Source: Brevibacterium limosum
GTDB lineage: Bacteria > Actinomycetota > Actinomycetes > Actinomycetales > Brevibacteriaceae
Direction: 5' to 3'
Length of the DNA: 64,000 nt
Assembly: GCF_011617705.1 (NCBI RefSeq)
Contig: NZ_CP050154.1
Location: 1,364,001 to 1,428,000 of the forward strand
Shown here: positions 43,867 through 52,783 of the stretch, in pieces
Layout: every line of letters starts with the position of its first letter
How positions within the stretch are numbered: position 1 is the stretch's first letter
Notes under the pieces: model-generated
Database searches by the model: none
What the model saw: only the letters and a program-made list of their open reading frames with translations
Told to the model about the DNA's origin: nothing
Program-made: the position numbers and the translations under genes

Positions 43867-43867
43867 C

Positions 43868-45433
43868 ATGAGCAACGCCATCAGTCTCAACGGTCGTCTG
43901 GCCGCACGCTGGGCCCGACGCGCGGTCGACCGGCTGCGCAAGGAACGCACCGAGATCGACGAACTCAACGTCTTCCCCGTCCCCGACGGCGACACCGGCA
44001 CGAACATGTACCACACTCTGCGTGCCGCCTACCTCGCCGTCGAAGAGCTCACCGGGCCCGTCACCCTCCCGCACGTCGTCGCCGCACTCGCAGCCGGGGC
44101 CGGACGCGGTGCCCGCGGCAACTCGGGACTCATCCTCGCCGTCGCCCTCCAAGGAGTCGCCGACGCCCTGGCCGGAGTCACCGTCGCCACCGCCGACGCC
44201 ATGGCGACCGCCCTCGAGGCCGCCTCCGATCGGGCACGCTCCGCCGTCGCCCGGCCCGTCGACGGCACCATGCTCACCGTCCTCGACGCCATGGCCGTCG
44301 AAGCCCGCGAACGCGCCGACGACGGGGCCGACCTGCTCGAGGTCATCGAAGCCGTGCGGGAACGCTCCCGGTCCGCGCTGCGGGAGACCACGGGACAGCT
44401 CACCGTGCTGCGCGAGGCCGAGGTCGTCGACGCCGGATCGACGGGGATCGTCGAACTCTTCGACCTCCTCTACGCCACCGTCACCGGCCGCACCCCACAG
44501 GATTCGATGCTCGCCGAGGTGGCCCGCGCTCCGAAGGTCATCCACGAAGCCACCGCCGACGAGCTCGAGATCGTCGCCATCCTGGCCACCGTCCCCGCGG
44601 ACGCGCTCGCGGACGAACTCGACCGCCTCGGCGGGACCTCCATCGTCATCAACGCGGCCAAGGTCCACGTCCACGTCGCCGACGAAACGACCGCCGCGAC
44701 CGTCATCGACCGCCTCGGCGAGTACGGGATCGCCCGGCTCGATATGGAAGACCTGCGCATGCACGAGGAGGAGGGCGAGACGAAGCTCATCGCCCTGGTC
44801 AAGGGCACGGGACTGCTCATGCACACCGCCCTCAACGGGGCCACGGCGCTGACCCCGGAGGTGGGGGATCTGTTCGTGACGATGTCCGAACTCGTCGCCG
44901 CCGAGGACCGGGAGGTCATCGTCATCCCCAGCTCCACCTCGGCGCTGAAGTCCCTGGCCGGGCTGCATGCGCATGTCGTGCGCTCCCGCAACGTCGGCAC
45001 CCTGCTCTCGGCTTTGGCCGTCTACGACCCCTTCGCTCCGGCGGCGGAGATCTTCGCGGATATGACCGAAGCGGCCGCGGGCACTCGGGTGGGCACGATC
45101 TACTCGGCCGACCAGCTCGCCTCCGACCCGCCGACAGGGATGCTGCCGATCATCGGCGAGGACGGAGCGGGGCATCCGGCGCAGTTCTACCGGGTCTTCA
45201 TCGAAGGCAGAGCGAAGACGCAGAGCACGGAGCTGCGGACTCTGGTCGAGAAGCTCGCCGATCGGCTGCTCGGGGCCGGGGGAGAGCTGCTCACCGTCGT
45301 CCACGGACCCGACTGCGCACCGGAGGTCCTCGACCACCTGCGGGACTGGATCCAGAAGTCACACGGGACCGTCCACTTCCAGGACCTCGAAGCCAGAGAC
45401 CCCGGGGTGCTCGTGATCATGGGGGTCGAATGA
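43868..45433 (+). CDS. DAK2-domain fatty acid kinase-like protein
   Basis: 521 residues: N-terminal DhaL/DAK2 domain (NVFPVPDGDTGTNMYHTLRA; ARGARGNSGLILAVALQG) and the FakA-type middle and C-terminal domains. FakA homologues phosphorylate fatty acids held by a FakB (DegV) partner; no fakB is visible here. ATG 43868 is chosen because it starts one base after the thiL stop and fits family N-termini. ATGA overlap with recG. Confidence 0.88.
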   Translation: MSNAISLNGRLAARWARRAVDRLRKERTEIDELNVFPVPDGDTGTNMYHTLRAAYLAVEELTGPVTLPHVVAALAAGAGRGARGNSGLILAVALQGVADALAGVTVATADAMATALEAASDRARSAVARPVDGTMLTVLDAMAVEARERADDGADLLEVIEAVRERSRSALRETTGQLTVLREAEVVDAGSTGIVELFDLLYATVTGRTPQDSMLAEVARAPKVIHEATADELEIVAILATVPADALADELDRLGGTSIVINAAKVHVHVADETTAATVIDRLGEYGIARLDMEDLRMHEEEGETKLIALVKGTGLLMHTALNGATALTPEVGDLFVTMSELVAAEDREVIVIPSSTSALKSLAGLHAHVVRSRNVGTLLSALAVYDPFAPAAEIFADMTEAAAGTRVGTIYSADQLASDPPTGMLPIIGEDGAGHPAQFYRVFIEGRAKTQSTELRTLVEKLADRLLGAGGELLTVVHGPDCAPEVLDHLRDWIQKSHGTVHFQDLEARDPGVLVIMGVE

Positions 45434-47577
45434 CGACTCGGCTCGAAGACAACTTCCGCAAGGCTGACCGCACTCACCTGGCCAAACGCGGGGTGCATTC
45501 GGTCACCGACTTACTCCGCTTCTTCCCTCGCCGCTACCTCGTGCCAGGGGAGCGCACGGAACTCGGGGATCTGCCTCTGGGAGAGACCGCGATCATCCAG
45601 GCCGAAGTCATCCGGGTGGAGACGCGGCGGATGAAGCAGCGGAAAGGCACCATCACCGAGGTCATCGTCCACGACGGGAAGCAGTCGATGAAGATCGCGT
45701 TCTTCAACCAGTACTGGTTGGAGAAGTCGCTGAAGCCGGGGCTGACAGTCGTCTTCGGCGGCAAGGTCGAATCGTTCCGCGGGCAGCTGACCTTGGCGTC
45801 GCCGGTGTGGCTCAACCGCACCGAGGATGACCACGAATGGACTCCCGAGGACCTCAATTCCCCATTCCCCATCTACCCCGCCGTCAAGGGCATCGCACAG
45901 TCTCGGCTGTGGAGTTCGATCAAGACCCTGCTCACCGTCGCCGGGGACGAGGAGTTCGAGGATCCGCTGCCCAAAGGGCTGCGGGAGGCACATGAACTGC
46001 CGGATCTGCGCACAGCGCTGGAGGACATGCACCGGCCGCGGACGATCGAGGACGTCGAGCGGGCCCGGCAGAGGTGGAAATGGGAAGAGGCACTCGCCCT
46101 GCAGACCGAGTTCGCCGCCCGCAAAGCGACTCTGGCCGCGGAGAAGGCGACTCCGCTGCTGACACAGGGGACGAAGAGCCGCCGATTCGACGCAGACCTG
46201 CCCTTCACCCTCACCGAATCCCAGGTCAGGGTCGGTGAGGAGATCGCGGACGACATGGCCGCAGACCGGCCGATGCACCGGCTCCTGCACGGTGACGTCG
46301 GTTCCGGTAAGACCCTTGTGGCACTGCGAGCCATGCTCACCGCGGTCGACTCCGGTGCCCAAGCCGCCATGCTCGCCCCCACCGAGGTGCTCGCCACTCA
46401 GCATTTCCATTCGATCCAGACATTCCTCGACGAGCAGATGGCGCTGTCTCCGCTGCTGGCCGACGACGAACAGGTGACAGTGGCGCTGATGACCGGGTCG
46501 ATGCCGGCGAAGGACCGTCGCGAACTCGCCCTCGACCTCGTCGCCGGCAACATCGACATCGTCGTCGGCACGCATGCGCTGCTGTCGGAGTCGACGATGT
46601 TCTCCGACCTCGGCCTCATCGTCGTCGACGAACAGCACCGCTTCGGTGTCGAACAGCGGGAAGCCCTGCGGGCCAAGGGCGGAGACACCACCCCGCACAC
46701 TCTCGTGATGTCGGCGACGCCGATCCCGCGCACCGTGGCGATGACGGTCTTCGCCGACCTCGACATCTCGACGTTGGATGAGATGCCGGCCGGGCCGAAG
46801 GACATCGCCACCCATGTGGTGCCGATCGTCGACCAGCCTAAGTGGTACGTCCGGGTGCGGGAACGCATGCGGCAGACCGTCGAGGCTGGGAAGGGAGTCT
46901 TCGTCGTCTTCCCCCGCATCGATCCGACGGACATCGAAGATCCGGAGTCCGGGGACGTCGTCGGACAGAAGCAGGGCATCGAGGACATCACGCGGAAGCT
47001 GTCTGAGACCCCGGAACTGGCTGGTCTGAAGTTCGGTCTGCTGCATGGGCGAATGCCGACGGCGGAGAAGGATCGGGTGCTCGCGGACTTCGTCAAAGGC
47101 GAGATCGAGATCCTCGTCTCGACGACCGTCATCGAGGTCGGCGTCGATGTGCCGCGGGCGACGATGATGGTCATCGCCGAGGCCGAGAACTTCGGAGTCG
47201 CACAGCTGCACCAGCTGCGCGGACGCGTCGGACGCGACGGCAGTGCGGCCATGTGCTTCCTGCTCACCGAGATGAGTGCTGAGGACGTGAGCTATGCACG
47301 GCTGCAGGCGGTGGCCGAGACGCTCGACGGTTTCACTCTGGCCGAATACGATCTAGACGCCCGAGGCGAAGGCGATGTGCTCAGCGGCTCGCAGTGGGGC
47401 GGATCCTCGCTGCGGCATCTGTCAATCCTCCGCGACTCCGAGATCGTGGCCGAGGCGAAGACCGTCGCCGAACAGATCGTCGCCATCGACCCCTCACTTG
47501 AGGCGGTGCCCGCGCTGCGCGCCTTCATCCGTCGTGTCCTGCCCGAGGACGACGCACACTTCATCGAAGCAGGCTGA
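45430..47577 (+). CDS. recG: ATP-dependent DNA helicase RecG
   Basis: Regresses stalled replication forks and branch-migrates recombination junctions. 715 residues: OB-fold wedge domain, then helicase motifs HGDVGSGKT (Walker A), VVDEQHRFG (DEQH), MSATPIPRT, and HQLRGRVGRDG. ATGA overlap with the DAK2 gene; rsmD follows after 10 bases. A TTA Leu codon at 45511-45513. Confidence 0.96.
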   Translation: MTTRLEDNFRKADRTHLAKRGVHSVTDLLRFFPRRYLVPGERTELGDLPLGETAIIQAEVIRVETRRMKQRKGTITEVIVHDGKQSMKIAFFNQYWLEKSLKPGLTVVFGGKVESFRGQLTLASPVWLNRTEDDHEWTPEDLNSPFPIYPAVKGIAQSRLWSSIKTLLTVAGDEEFEDPLPKGLREAHELPDLRTALEDMHRPRTIEDVERARQRWKWEEALALQTEFAARKATLAAEKATPLLTQGTKSRRFDADLPFTLTESQVRVGEEIADDMAADRPMHRLLHGDVGSGKTLVALRAMLTAVDSGAQAAMLAPTEVLATQHFHSIQTFLDEQMALSPLLADDEQVTVALMTGSMPAKDRRELALDLVAGNIDIVVGTHALLSESTMFSDLGLIVVDEQHRFGVEQREALRAKGGDTTPHTLVMSATPIPRTVAMTVFADLDISTLDEMPAGPKDIATHVVPIVDQPKWYVRVRERMRQTVEAGKGVFVVFPRIDPTDIEDPESGDVVGQKQGIEDITRKLSETPELAGLKFGLLHGRMPTAEKDRVLADFVKGEIEILVSTTVIEVGVDVPRATMMVIAEAENFGVAQLHQLRGRVGRDGSAAMCFLLTEMSAEDVSYARLQAVAETLDGFTLAEYDLDARGEGDVLSGSQWGGSSLRHLSILRDSEIVAEAKTVAEQIVAIDPSLEAVPALRAFIRRVLPEDDAHFIEAG

Positions 47578-47587
47578 GGAGGCAGGT

Positions 47588-48205
47588 ATGAGAATTATCG
47601 CCGGAGCGCACAAGGGAGCCAGGTTGTCCTCCCCATCGGGGGCGAACACCCGACCCACCTCCGACCGGGTCAAGGAGTCCCTGTTCTCGATGCTCGAGGG
47701 CTACGGGGTGCTGCAGGCTGCGAACGTCCTCGACCTCTTCGCCGGTTCCGGTGGTCTCGGCTTCGAAGCGATGTCGCGGGGAGCCGCCCAGGTGGACTTC
47801 GTCGATTCCTCCCTGGCGGCGACCCGTGCCCTGGAGTCCAATGCGGACAAGCTCGGCCTCGACCATTCGGCCGAGGTCCACACCGGGGATGTGCTCCACT
47901 TCCTTGCCGGGCTCCCCGGTCCTGACGATCCGGAGTCGCGGGTCTTCGACCTCGTGTTCATGGACCCGCCCTATCCCTTGGGCGAGGACGCGGTCACGCA
48001 GATCCTCGGTCGACTGAGCGCACATCTGGACATGGAGTCCATCGTGGTCATCGAACGCGCCTCGCGCTCGCCCGAGCCGACGATGCCGGAGGGACTCGAA
48101 GTGTTCCGCGCGAAGACCTTCGGCGAGACCGCGATCCACTTCGTCCAGCTCACAGCCGTCCAGCTCACAGCGGAGCCGGACGTTGTGGGCGCAGCGGAGG
48201 TCTAG
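47588..48205 (+). CDS. rsmD: 16S rRNA (guanine(966)-N2)-methyltransferase
   Basis: 205 residues. SAM-binding LDLFAGSGGLGFEAMSRGA and catalytic FMDPPYPLG (DPPY) are visible, with the N-terminal RIIAGAHKGARL typical of RsmD. GGAGGCAGGT ribosome site. Its stop shares the tetranucleotide CTAG (48202-48205) with the stop of the convergent ehuA gene. In many relatives coaD follows directly; here the transporter block intervenes. Confidence 0.94.
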   Translation: MRIIAGAHKGARLSSPSGANTRPTSDRVKESLFSMLEGYGVLQAANVLDLFAGSGGLGFEAMSRGAAQVDFVDSSLAATRALESNADKLGLDHSAEVHTGDVLHFLAGLPGPDDPESRVFDLVFMDPPYPLGEDAVTQILGRLSAHLDMESIVVIERASRSPEPTMPEGLEVFRAKTFGETAIHFVQLTAVQLTAEPDVVGAAEV

Positions 48206-49053
48206 AGCACGCTGGAGAGGAACGAGCGGGTGCGCTCGTGCTGCGGGTTGTTGAAGATCTGGTCCGGCGGGCCCTCCTCGAGGACCTGACCGCCGTCGAA
48301 CATCATCACCCGATGGGAGACGTCGCGGGCGAACTGCATCTCATGAGTCACCAGCAGCATCGTGATGTCCGTGGTCTCGGCGATATCGCGCAGGACGGCG
48401 AGCACGTCGCCGACGAGCTCGGGGTCGAGCGCCGAGGTGACCTCGTCGAGGAGGAGGATCTCCGGGCTCATCGCCAAGGCGCGGGCGATCGCCACACGCT
48501 GCTGCTGACCGCCGGAGAGCCGCGTCGGATGCTCGTCGGCTTTCTCCGCCAGTCCGACTCGCTCGAGCAGCTCCTCGGCCTCCCTGCTCGCCTCCGCCTT
48601 GGACTTGCCGAGCACGTGCACAGGGGCCTCGATGATGTTCTCGAGCACGGTCATGTTCGGGAACAGGTTGAACTGCTGGAAGACCATGCCGATGCGCGTG
48701 GTCATCTCCCGCGTGCGCTTCTTCGGGAGCTCGACCCGCTTGCCGTCGCGCTCCTCGAACGTCAGCGGTTTGCCGTCGACGAAGATGTAGCCGTCGGTGA
48801 GCTCCTCGAGCGTCATCACCAGGCGCAGGATCGTCGTCTTGCCCGAACCGCTGGGCCCGATGAGGGTCACGCGTTCGCCAGGAGCCACAGTGAAGTTGAG
48901 GTCCTTGAGCACGGTGGTCTTTCCGAACCGCTTCTCCACGTCCTTGAACTCGATCGCCGGGGTCGCCGAGGGAGACGGCGATGGTCCCGGAGCCGAGGCG
49001 GCAGCTGCGGTGGGATCGGTCGGGTTCGTCGGGGTGTTCTCAGTAGCGGGCAA
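48202..49053 (-). CDS. ehuA: ectoine/hydroxyectoine-type ABC importer, ATPase
   Basis: Polar amino-acid class ABC ATPase, 283 residues. Walker A GPSGSGKTT, Q-loop VFQQFNLFPNMTV, signature LSGGQQQR, Walker B LLLDEVTSALDPE, H-loop VTHEMQF. The wording TILRLVMTLEELTDG and DPELVGDVLAVLRDIA is what I know from EhuA. A Pro/Ala/Ser-rich leader of about 34 residues precedes the ATPase; the only available start is TTG 49053, inside the ehuD 3' end (14-base overlap). Confidence 0.82.
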   Translation of the reverse strand: MPATENTPTNPTDPTAAAASAPGPSPSPSATPAIEFKDVEKRFGKTTVLKDLNFTVAPGERVTLIGPSGSGKTTILRLVMTLEELTDGYIFVDGKPLTFEERDGKRVELPKKRTREMTTRIGMVFQQFNLFPNMTVLENIIEAPVHVLGKSKAEASREAEELLERVGLAEKADEHPTRLSGGQQQRVAIARALAMSPEILLLDEVTSALDPELVGDVLAVLRDIAETTDITMLLVTHEMQFARDVSHRVMMFDGGQVLEEGPPDQIFNNPQHERTRSFLSSVL

Positions 49054-49699
49054 GGCGTCGATCCAATCTCTGAATGAGCAGTGAGGTCGGGTAGCTGGCG
49101 ACGAGGAAGATGATTCCGGCCAGCGTGAAGGCTTCCGTATAGGCGAATTTCGCCGCTCCGAACTGCTGCGCCGAGGTGACGAGCTCGACCACGGAGATCG
49201 CGAACAGGAACGGTGTGTCCTTGAACATCGCGACCGCGTAGTTGCCCAGCGAAGGGACCGTCGCCCGCAGGGCCTGTGGCAGCACGATTGCGGTGAAGGT
49301 CCTCACCGGCGGCAGCGAGAGCGCGGTGGCCGCCTCGAACTGTCCCGGCGGCACCGAATCGATGCCGGCACGGTAGCTTTCGGACATATACGTCGAATAG
49401 TGGATGCCGATGACGATGAAGCCGATGACGAGCGCCGGCACATCGACCAGGCCGGGTATGCCCGCGAAGATGTAGTAGACGAAGATCAGCTGCACGACCA
49501 GCGGCGTGTTGCGGACGAAGGCGACGAGCAGTCGGACGATCCAATTGATCCAGCGCGGCAGTCCGCGGATGGCCACGGCGATGATGAGGCCGAGGACTGT
49601 GGCGATGAGCGTGCCCACGACGGTGGCGATGAGCGTGTTGACGAAGCCGCGGAGCAGGATCGGCAGGGCCTCGAAGGCGAATTCCCAATTCCAGATCAT
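49040..49699 (-). CDS. ehuD: ectoine/hydroxyectoine-type ABC importer, permease EhuD
   Basis: 219 residues, about five membrane segments, His/Glu-type permease. The EAA loop reads EAATALSLPPVRTFTAIVLP; also GFIVIGIHYSTYMSESYRAG and LGNYAVAMFKDTPFLFAISV, close to EhuD. ATG overlaps the ehuC stop (ATGA, 49696-49699). Confidence 0.82.
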   Translation of the reverse strand: MIWNWEFAFEALPILLRGFVNTLIATVVGTLIATVLGLIIAVAIRGLPRWINWIVRLLVAFVRNTPLVVQLIFVYYIFAGIPGLVDVPALVIGFIVIGIHYSTYMSESYRAGIDSVPPGQFEAATALSLPPVRTFTAIVLPQALRATVPSLGNYAVAMFKDTPFLFAISVVELVTSAQQFGAAKFAYTEAFTLAGIIFLVASYPTSLLIQRLDRRLARY

Positions 49700-50484
49700 C
49701 GGCCTCCCCCTCTCGAGCCGGCGCCGGCACCCCTGATCTGAGACTTGAGGCGGTCCTTGCGTATGGCATCCTCACGGGCGAGGCGCCTGGCCTCGCGACG
49801 GTCGGATCGCGAGTTCGGTCGCCTGCGTCCCAGAGCGGCCGTGGCTCTGCGTTCGAGGAAGTTCATGAGCTCCTGGATCAGCCAGGCGATGACGAAGTAG
49901 ATGATGAGGCCGACGGTGAAGGCGAAGTACGTGTCGTTCGTGGACTGACGCAGCTGCGTGATCTTGTCGGTGAGGTCCTGGAGAGTGATGAATGAGACGA
50001 CCGCGGTGCCCTTGAGCAGCTGAATGAGCAGGGTGGCCAGCGACGGGATCATCAGTGCCCAGGCCTGCGGGAAGATCACGCGGATCATCCGTCGGGTCGG
50101 GGAGAGGCTCAGTGCGATCGCGGCCTCCCATTGCCCTTTGTCGACGGTGGTGATCGATGAACGGACCACCTCGGCGGAATAGGCGCCGTAGTTGAGCGCC
50201 AGGGCCCCGATGCCGCAGATCATAGGGTCGAGCTCGACCCCGAGGAGCGGGAAGACGTAGAACAGCCAGAACAGCTGCACGAGCAGGGAGGTGCCGCGGA
50301 AGAATTCGACGATGATGCGCGCCGGGACGCGCAGCCACGCATGCGTGGACGTCATCGCGAGTCCGAGAACGAGCGCGATGATGACGGCGCCGAGGCTTCC
50401 GACGACCGTGAGGATGATCGTCGTCTGAACTCCCTCCCACAACTGTGGGAGGAAGCTCAGCAACGTCGTGAGATTTTCGGTCAT
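49696..50484 (-). CDS. ehuC: ectoine/hydroxyectoine-type ABC importer, permease EhuC
   Basis: 262 residues; membrane core like EhuC (EFFRGTSLLVQLFWLFY; GQWEAAIALSLSPTRRMIRV; LLKGTAVVSFITLQDLT) and a long basic cytoplasmic tail rich in Arg, Gly and Asp. Partner of EhuD in the heterodimeric channel. 21 bases after ehuB. Confidence 0.82.
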   Translation of the reverse strand: MTENLTTLLSFLPQLWEGVQTTIILTVVGSLGAVIIALVLGLAMTSTHAWLRVPARIIVEFFRGTSLLVQLFWLFYVFPLLGVELDPMICGIGALALNYGAYSAEVVRSSITTVDKGQWEAAIALSLSPTRRMIRVIFPQAWALMIPSLATLLIQLLKGTAVVSFITLQDLTDKITQLRQSTNDTYFAFTVGLIIYFVIAWLIQELMNFLERRATAALGRRRPNSRSDRREARRLAREDAIRKDRLKSQIRGAGAGSRGGGR

Positions 50485-50505
50485 GGTGTTTCAGTTCGCG
50501 TCGGC

Positions 50506-51384
50506 TCAGGAATCAGCGGTGGGAAGTTCGCCCTTGCACAGCTGATCGGTCGTGATCGAACCGTCCGGACGCTCCTCCTTCGTGAAGCCGTAGTCCCCGA
50601 CGATGTCGAGGTAGGACTTCTCGTCGGAGACGATCTTCTCCAGGGCCTTGTTCCATTCGTCGCGGATCTCGTCGTCACCGGTGCGGAAGACCGTGGCACC
50701 GGCTCCGACCTGCGGGACTCCGTCGATCTCCTGGACGAAGGATTCGCTGACTTCGACGTCGGCGTCCTTGTTGTTCTTCGCCATCCAATTGAGCGAGATG
50801 CCCGTGAGGGCGAAGACATCGGCACGACCGGTGGTCACAGCGTCCATGCCGTCCTGCGGAGTGCCGACCTGCTGAGCCTTGATACCCAGGCTGTCCGCGT
50901 AGTCGGATTCGATCGCACCGGTCATGGTGGCGAGCTTGAGGCCCTTCTCCTTGACGTCGTCGAGGGTCTTCATCCCCTCCTGCTTGCCCTTCTTCGTCAT
51001 CAGAGCCGTGGTGTACATGAACTCGGGATCGCCGAAGGAGGCCTGTTCGCAGCGGTCGGGCAGAATCGACATGCCGGCCGAGATCGCGTCGAAGCGCTCG
51101 GCGTTGAGACCCGGGATGAGCGAGCCGAACTCGGTGTTGACGCCTTCGACGTCATCGACGCCGAGCTCCTTGAACACCGCCTTGGCCAGAGCCACGGACG
51201 CTCCTTGGAGCTCACCGCCCTCTTCGAAGCTGTACGGAGCTTCACCGGCGAAGCCGACCGTGATCTTTCCCTCGTCGACGGCCTTCTGCAGAGTCGACTT
51301 GTCCGAGTCGCTTCCGCCGCAGGCACCGAGGGTGAGCGTCAGCGCGAGGATCGATGTCGCGGCGGCCAGTCCTTTGAGTTTCAT
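50506..51384 (-). CDS. ehuB: ectoine/hydroxyectoine-type substrate-binding lipoprotein
   Basis: 292 residues, family 3 solute-binding protein. Signal with lipobox LTLGAC (Cys22). EhuB-like stretches: GFAGEAPYSFEEGGELQG, VEGVNTEFGSLIPGLNAERF, ILPDRCEQASFGDP and a C-terminal YGFTKEERPDGS. The four genes in order ehuB-C-D-A form one operon. A polar amino acid such as glutamine cannot be excluded. ATG 51384 with AAGGAA upstream. Confidence 0.8.
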   Translation of the reverse strand: MKLKGLAAATSILALTLTLGACGGSDSDKSTLQKAVDEGKITVGFAGEAPYSFEEGGELQGASVALAKAVFKELGVDDVEGVNTEFGSLIPGLNAERFDAISAGMSILPDRCEQASFGDPEFMYTTALMTKKGKQEGMKTLDDVKEKGLKLATMTGAIESDYADSLGIKAQQVGTPQDGMDAVTTGRADVFALTGISLNWMAKNNKDADVEVSESFVQEIDGVPQVGAGATVFRTGDDEIRDEWNKALEKIVSDEKSYLDIVGDYGFTKEERPDGSITTDQLCKGELPTADS

Positions 51385-51436
51385 TTGCTGTTCCTTCCTT
51401 GAACGTCGACACATCAACGTGACGTGCGTCTCTGAA

Positions 51437-51493
51437 ACAGTATTCAATACTCATGTTGTCCGAATGTCACACTGTCTGACAACGTTATATGAT
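51437..51493. promoter_or_regulatory. divergent ehuB / gntR control region
   Basis: AGTATT-C-AATACT (51439-51451), a perfect 13-base palindrome, overlaps the ehuB -10 box TACTGT (minus strand, 51442-51437). GTTGTC ... GACAAC (51455-51483) encloses three TGTC units at 8-base spacing. TATGAT (51488-51493) ends 7 bases before GTG 51501. Confidence 0.55.
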
Positions 51494-51500
51494 CGTGACC

Positions 51501-52274
51501 GTGACGAATTCTCCTGCCTCCGAGCTGCCGGTGTTGCGCAAAGTGGTCCGCTCGTCGACGATCGACCTCATCGTCGATCAGATCCGCAACGCCATCTACA
51601 GCGGTTCGCTCGAGCCCGGCCAGTCGATCAACGAAGTGCGCACGGCCGAGCTGCTCGCGGTGTCGCGCCCGTCTCTGCGGGAGGCCCTGCAGCGTCTCAT
51701 CAGCGAAGGCGTGATGACGCATGCTCCCGGACGGGGCGTGCATGTGAGGCGGATGCGCACCGCCGATATCGATGACGTCTATGCCGTGCGCGAGGCGATC
51801 GAATCGCAGGCGGTCAAGCTCGTCATCCGTCACGGTCGGGCCACCTCCCGGATCGGGCAGTCGCTGCGGGAGCTGGAGTATGCCATCGAGGACAACGTCG
51901 CGCGCACGATCGGCGACGCCGACCTCAACTTCCACCATGCGATCGTCGCGTGTTCCCGATCGATGCGGCTGATCGACCTCATGAAGGTCTCGATGGTCCA
52001 CACCCGCCTGCTGTCGCTGTCCGACAAGCGCGGCTACGAGGTCCGGTGCGACCTCATCGACAGTCACCGCAAACTCGCCGAGGCGGTCGCCGCCGGTGAC
52101 GAACCCCGTGCTCTGGCCATCGTCGCCGGGATCATGGCCGAGTCGGCCTCCCGCCTGCACGGATTCGGTGACGGCTTCGACGGACGGACGCTCAAGGGCC
52201 GCGACGATGAGTCACAGGCCGATGACCAGTGGCTGCAGCTGCGCGAGCAGCCGAACGATACGATGAGAGCATGA
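51501..52274 (+). CDS. GntR-family regulator, FCD subfamily
   Basis: 257 residues: GntR winged helix (STIDLIVDQIRNAIYSGSLE, ELLAVSRPSLREALQRLISEG) then an all-helical FCD ligand domain with metal-type His residues (DLNFHHAIV, LIDSHRKLAEA). Divergent from ehuBCDA, so it probably regulates that operon. GTG 51501 is 7 bases after TATGAT; ATG 51489 would lie inside that box and is second choice. The stop overlaps coaD (ATGA). Confidence 0.85.
   Translation: MTNSPASELPVLRKVVRSSTIDLIVDQIRNAIYSGSLEPGQSINEVRTAELLAVSRPSLREALQRLISEGVMTHAPGRGVHVRRMRTADIDDVYAVREAIESQAVKLVIRHGRATSRIGQSLRELEYAIEDNVARTIGDADLNFHHAIVACSRSMRLIDLMKVSMVHTRLLSLSDKRGYEVRCDLIDSHRKLAEAVAAGDEPRALAIVAGIMAESASRLHGFGDGFDGRTLKGRDDESQADDQWLQLREQPNDTMRA
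52259..52264 (+). promoter_or_regulatory. internal -10 box for coaD
   Basis: TACGAT in the last codons of the GntR gene ends 6 bases before the coaD ATG, so coaD can be made from its own leaderless mRNA as well as by coupling. Confidence 0.55.
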
Positions 52275-52780
52275 AGGTCGTCTGCCCCGGTTCCTATGAC
52301 CCGATCACCATGGGTCATCTCGATATCATCGCCCGCAGCTCTCGGCTGTTCGAGCAGGTGGTTGTGGCGGTCGTCCACAATCCCTCGAAGTCCGGTCGCT
52401 TCGACCCGGAAGTCCGCGCGGACCTCATCCGCCGGTCCCTGACCGAGGACGAACGTACTCAGGGTGCGCAGAACATCACGATCGACCTCGTCTCCGGCGG
52501 CCTCCTCGTCGACTACTGCGCGAGCATCGGCGCCCCCGCCGTCGTCAAGGGTCTGCGTTCGGGCACCGACTTCGCCTACGAACTGCCGATGGCGCTGATG
52601 AACAGGCACCTGTCCGAGCTCGAGACGATCTTCGTCCCCGGCGACCCGAAGTTCGAACACGTCTCCTCCTCGCTCATCAAGGAAGTCCACTCGGGCGGCG
52701 GGGACATCGAAGGCCTCGTCCCCACCTCGGTGCTGGCGGCTCTGCGAGGCGACGTCCCCGGCGACGACGGCGCCCGCTGA
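52271..52780 (+). CDS. coaD: phosphopantetheine adenylyltransferase
   Basis: Penultimate step of coenzyme A synthesis; 169 residues. Seen: CPGSYDPITMGHLDIIARSS with the T/HxGH nucleotidyl-transfer motif and SSSLIKEVHSGGGDIEG near the C-terminus. Start ATG 52271 overlaps the GntR stop. Confidence 0.96.
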   Translation: MKVVCPGSYDPITMGHLDIIARSSRLFEQVVVAVVHNPSKSGRFDPEVRADLIRRSLTEDERTQGAQNITIDLVSGGLLVDYCASIGAPAVVKGLRSGTDFAYELPMALMNRHLSELETIFVPGDPKFEHVSSSLIKEVHSGGGDIEGLVPTSVLAALRGDVPGDDGAR

Positions 52781-52783
52781 GGG

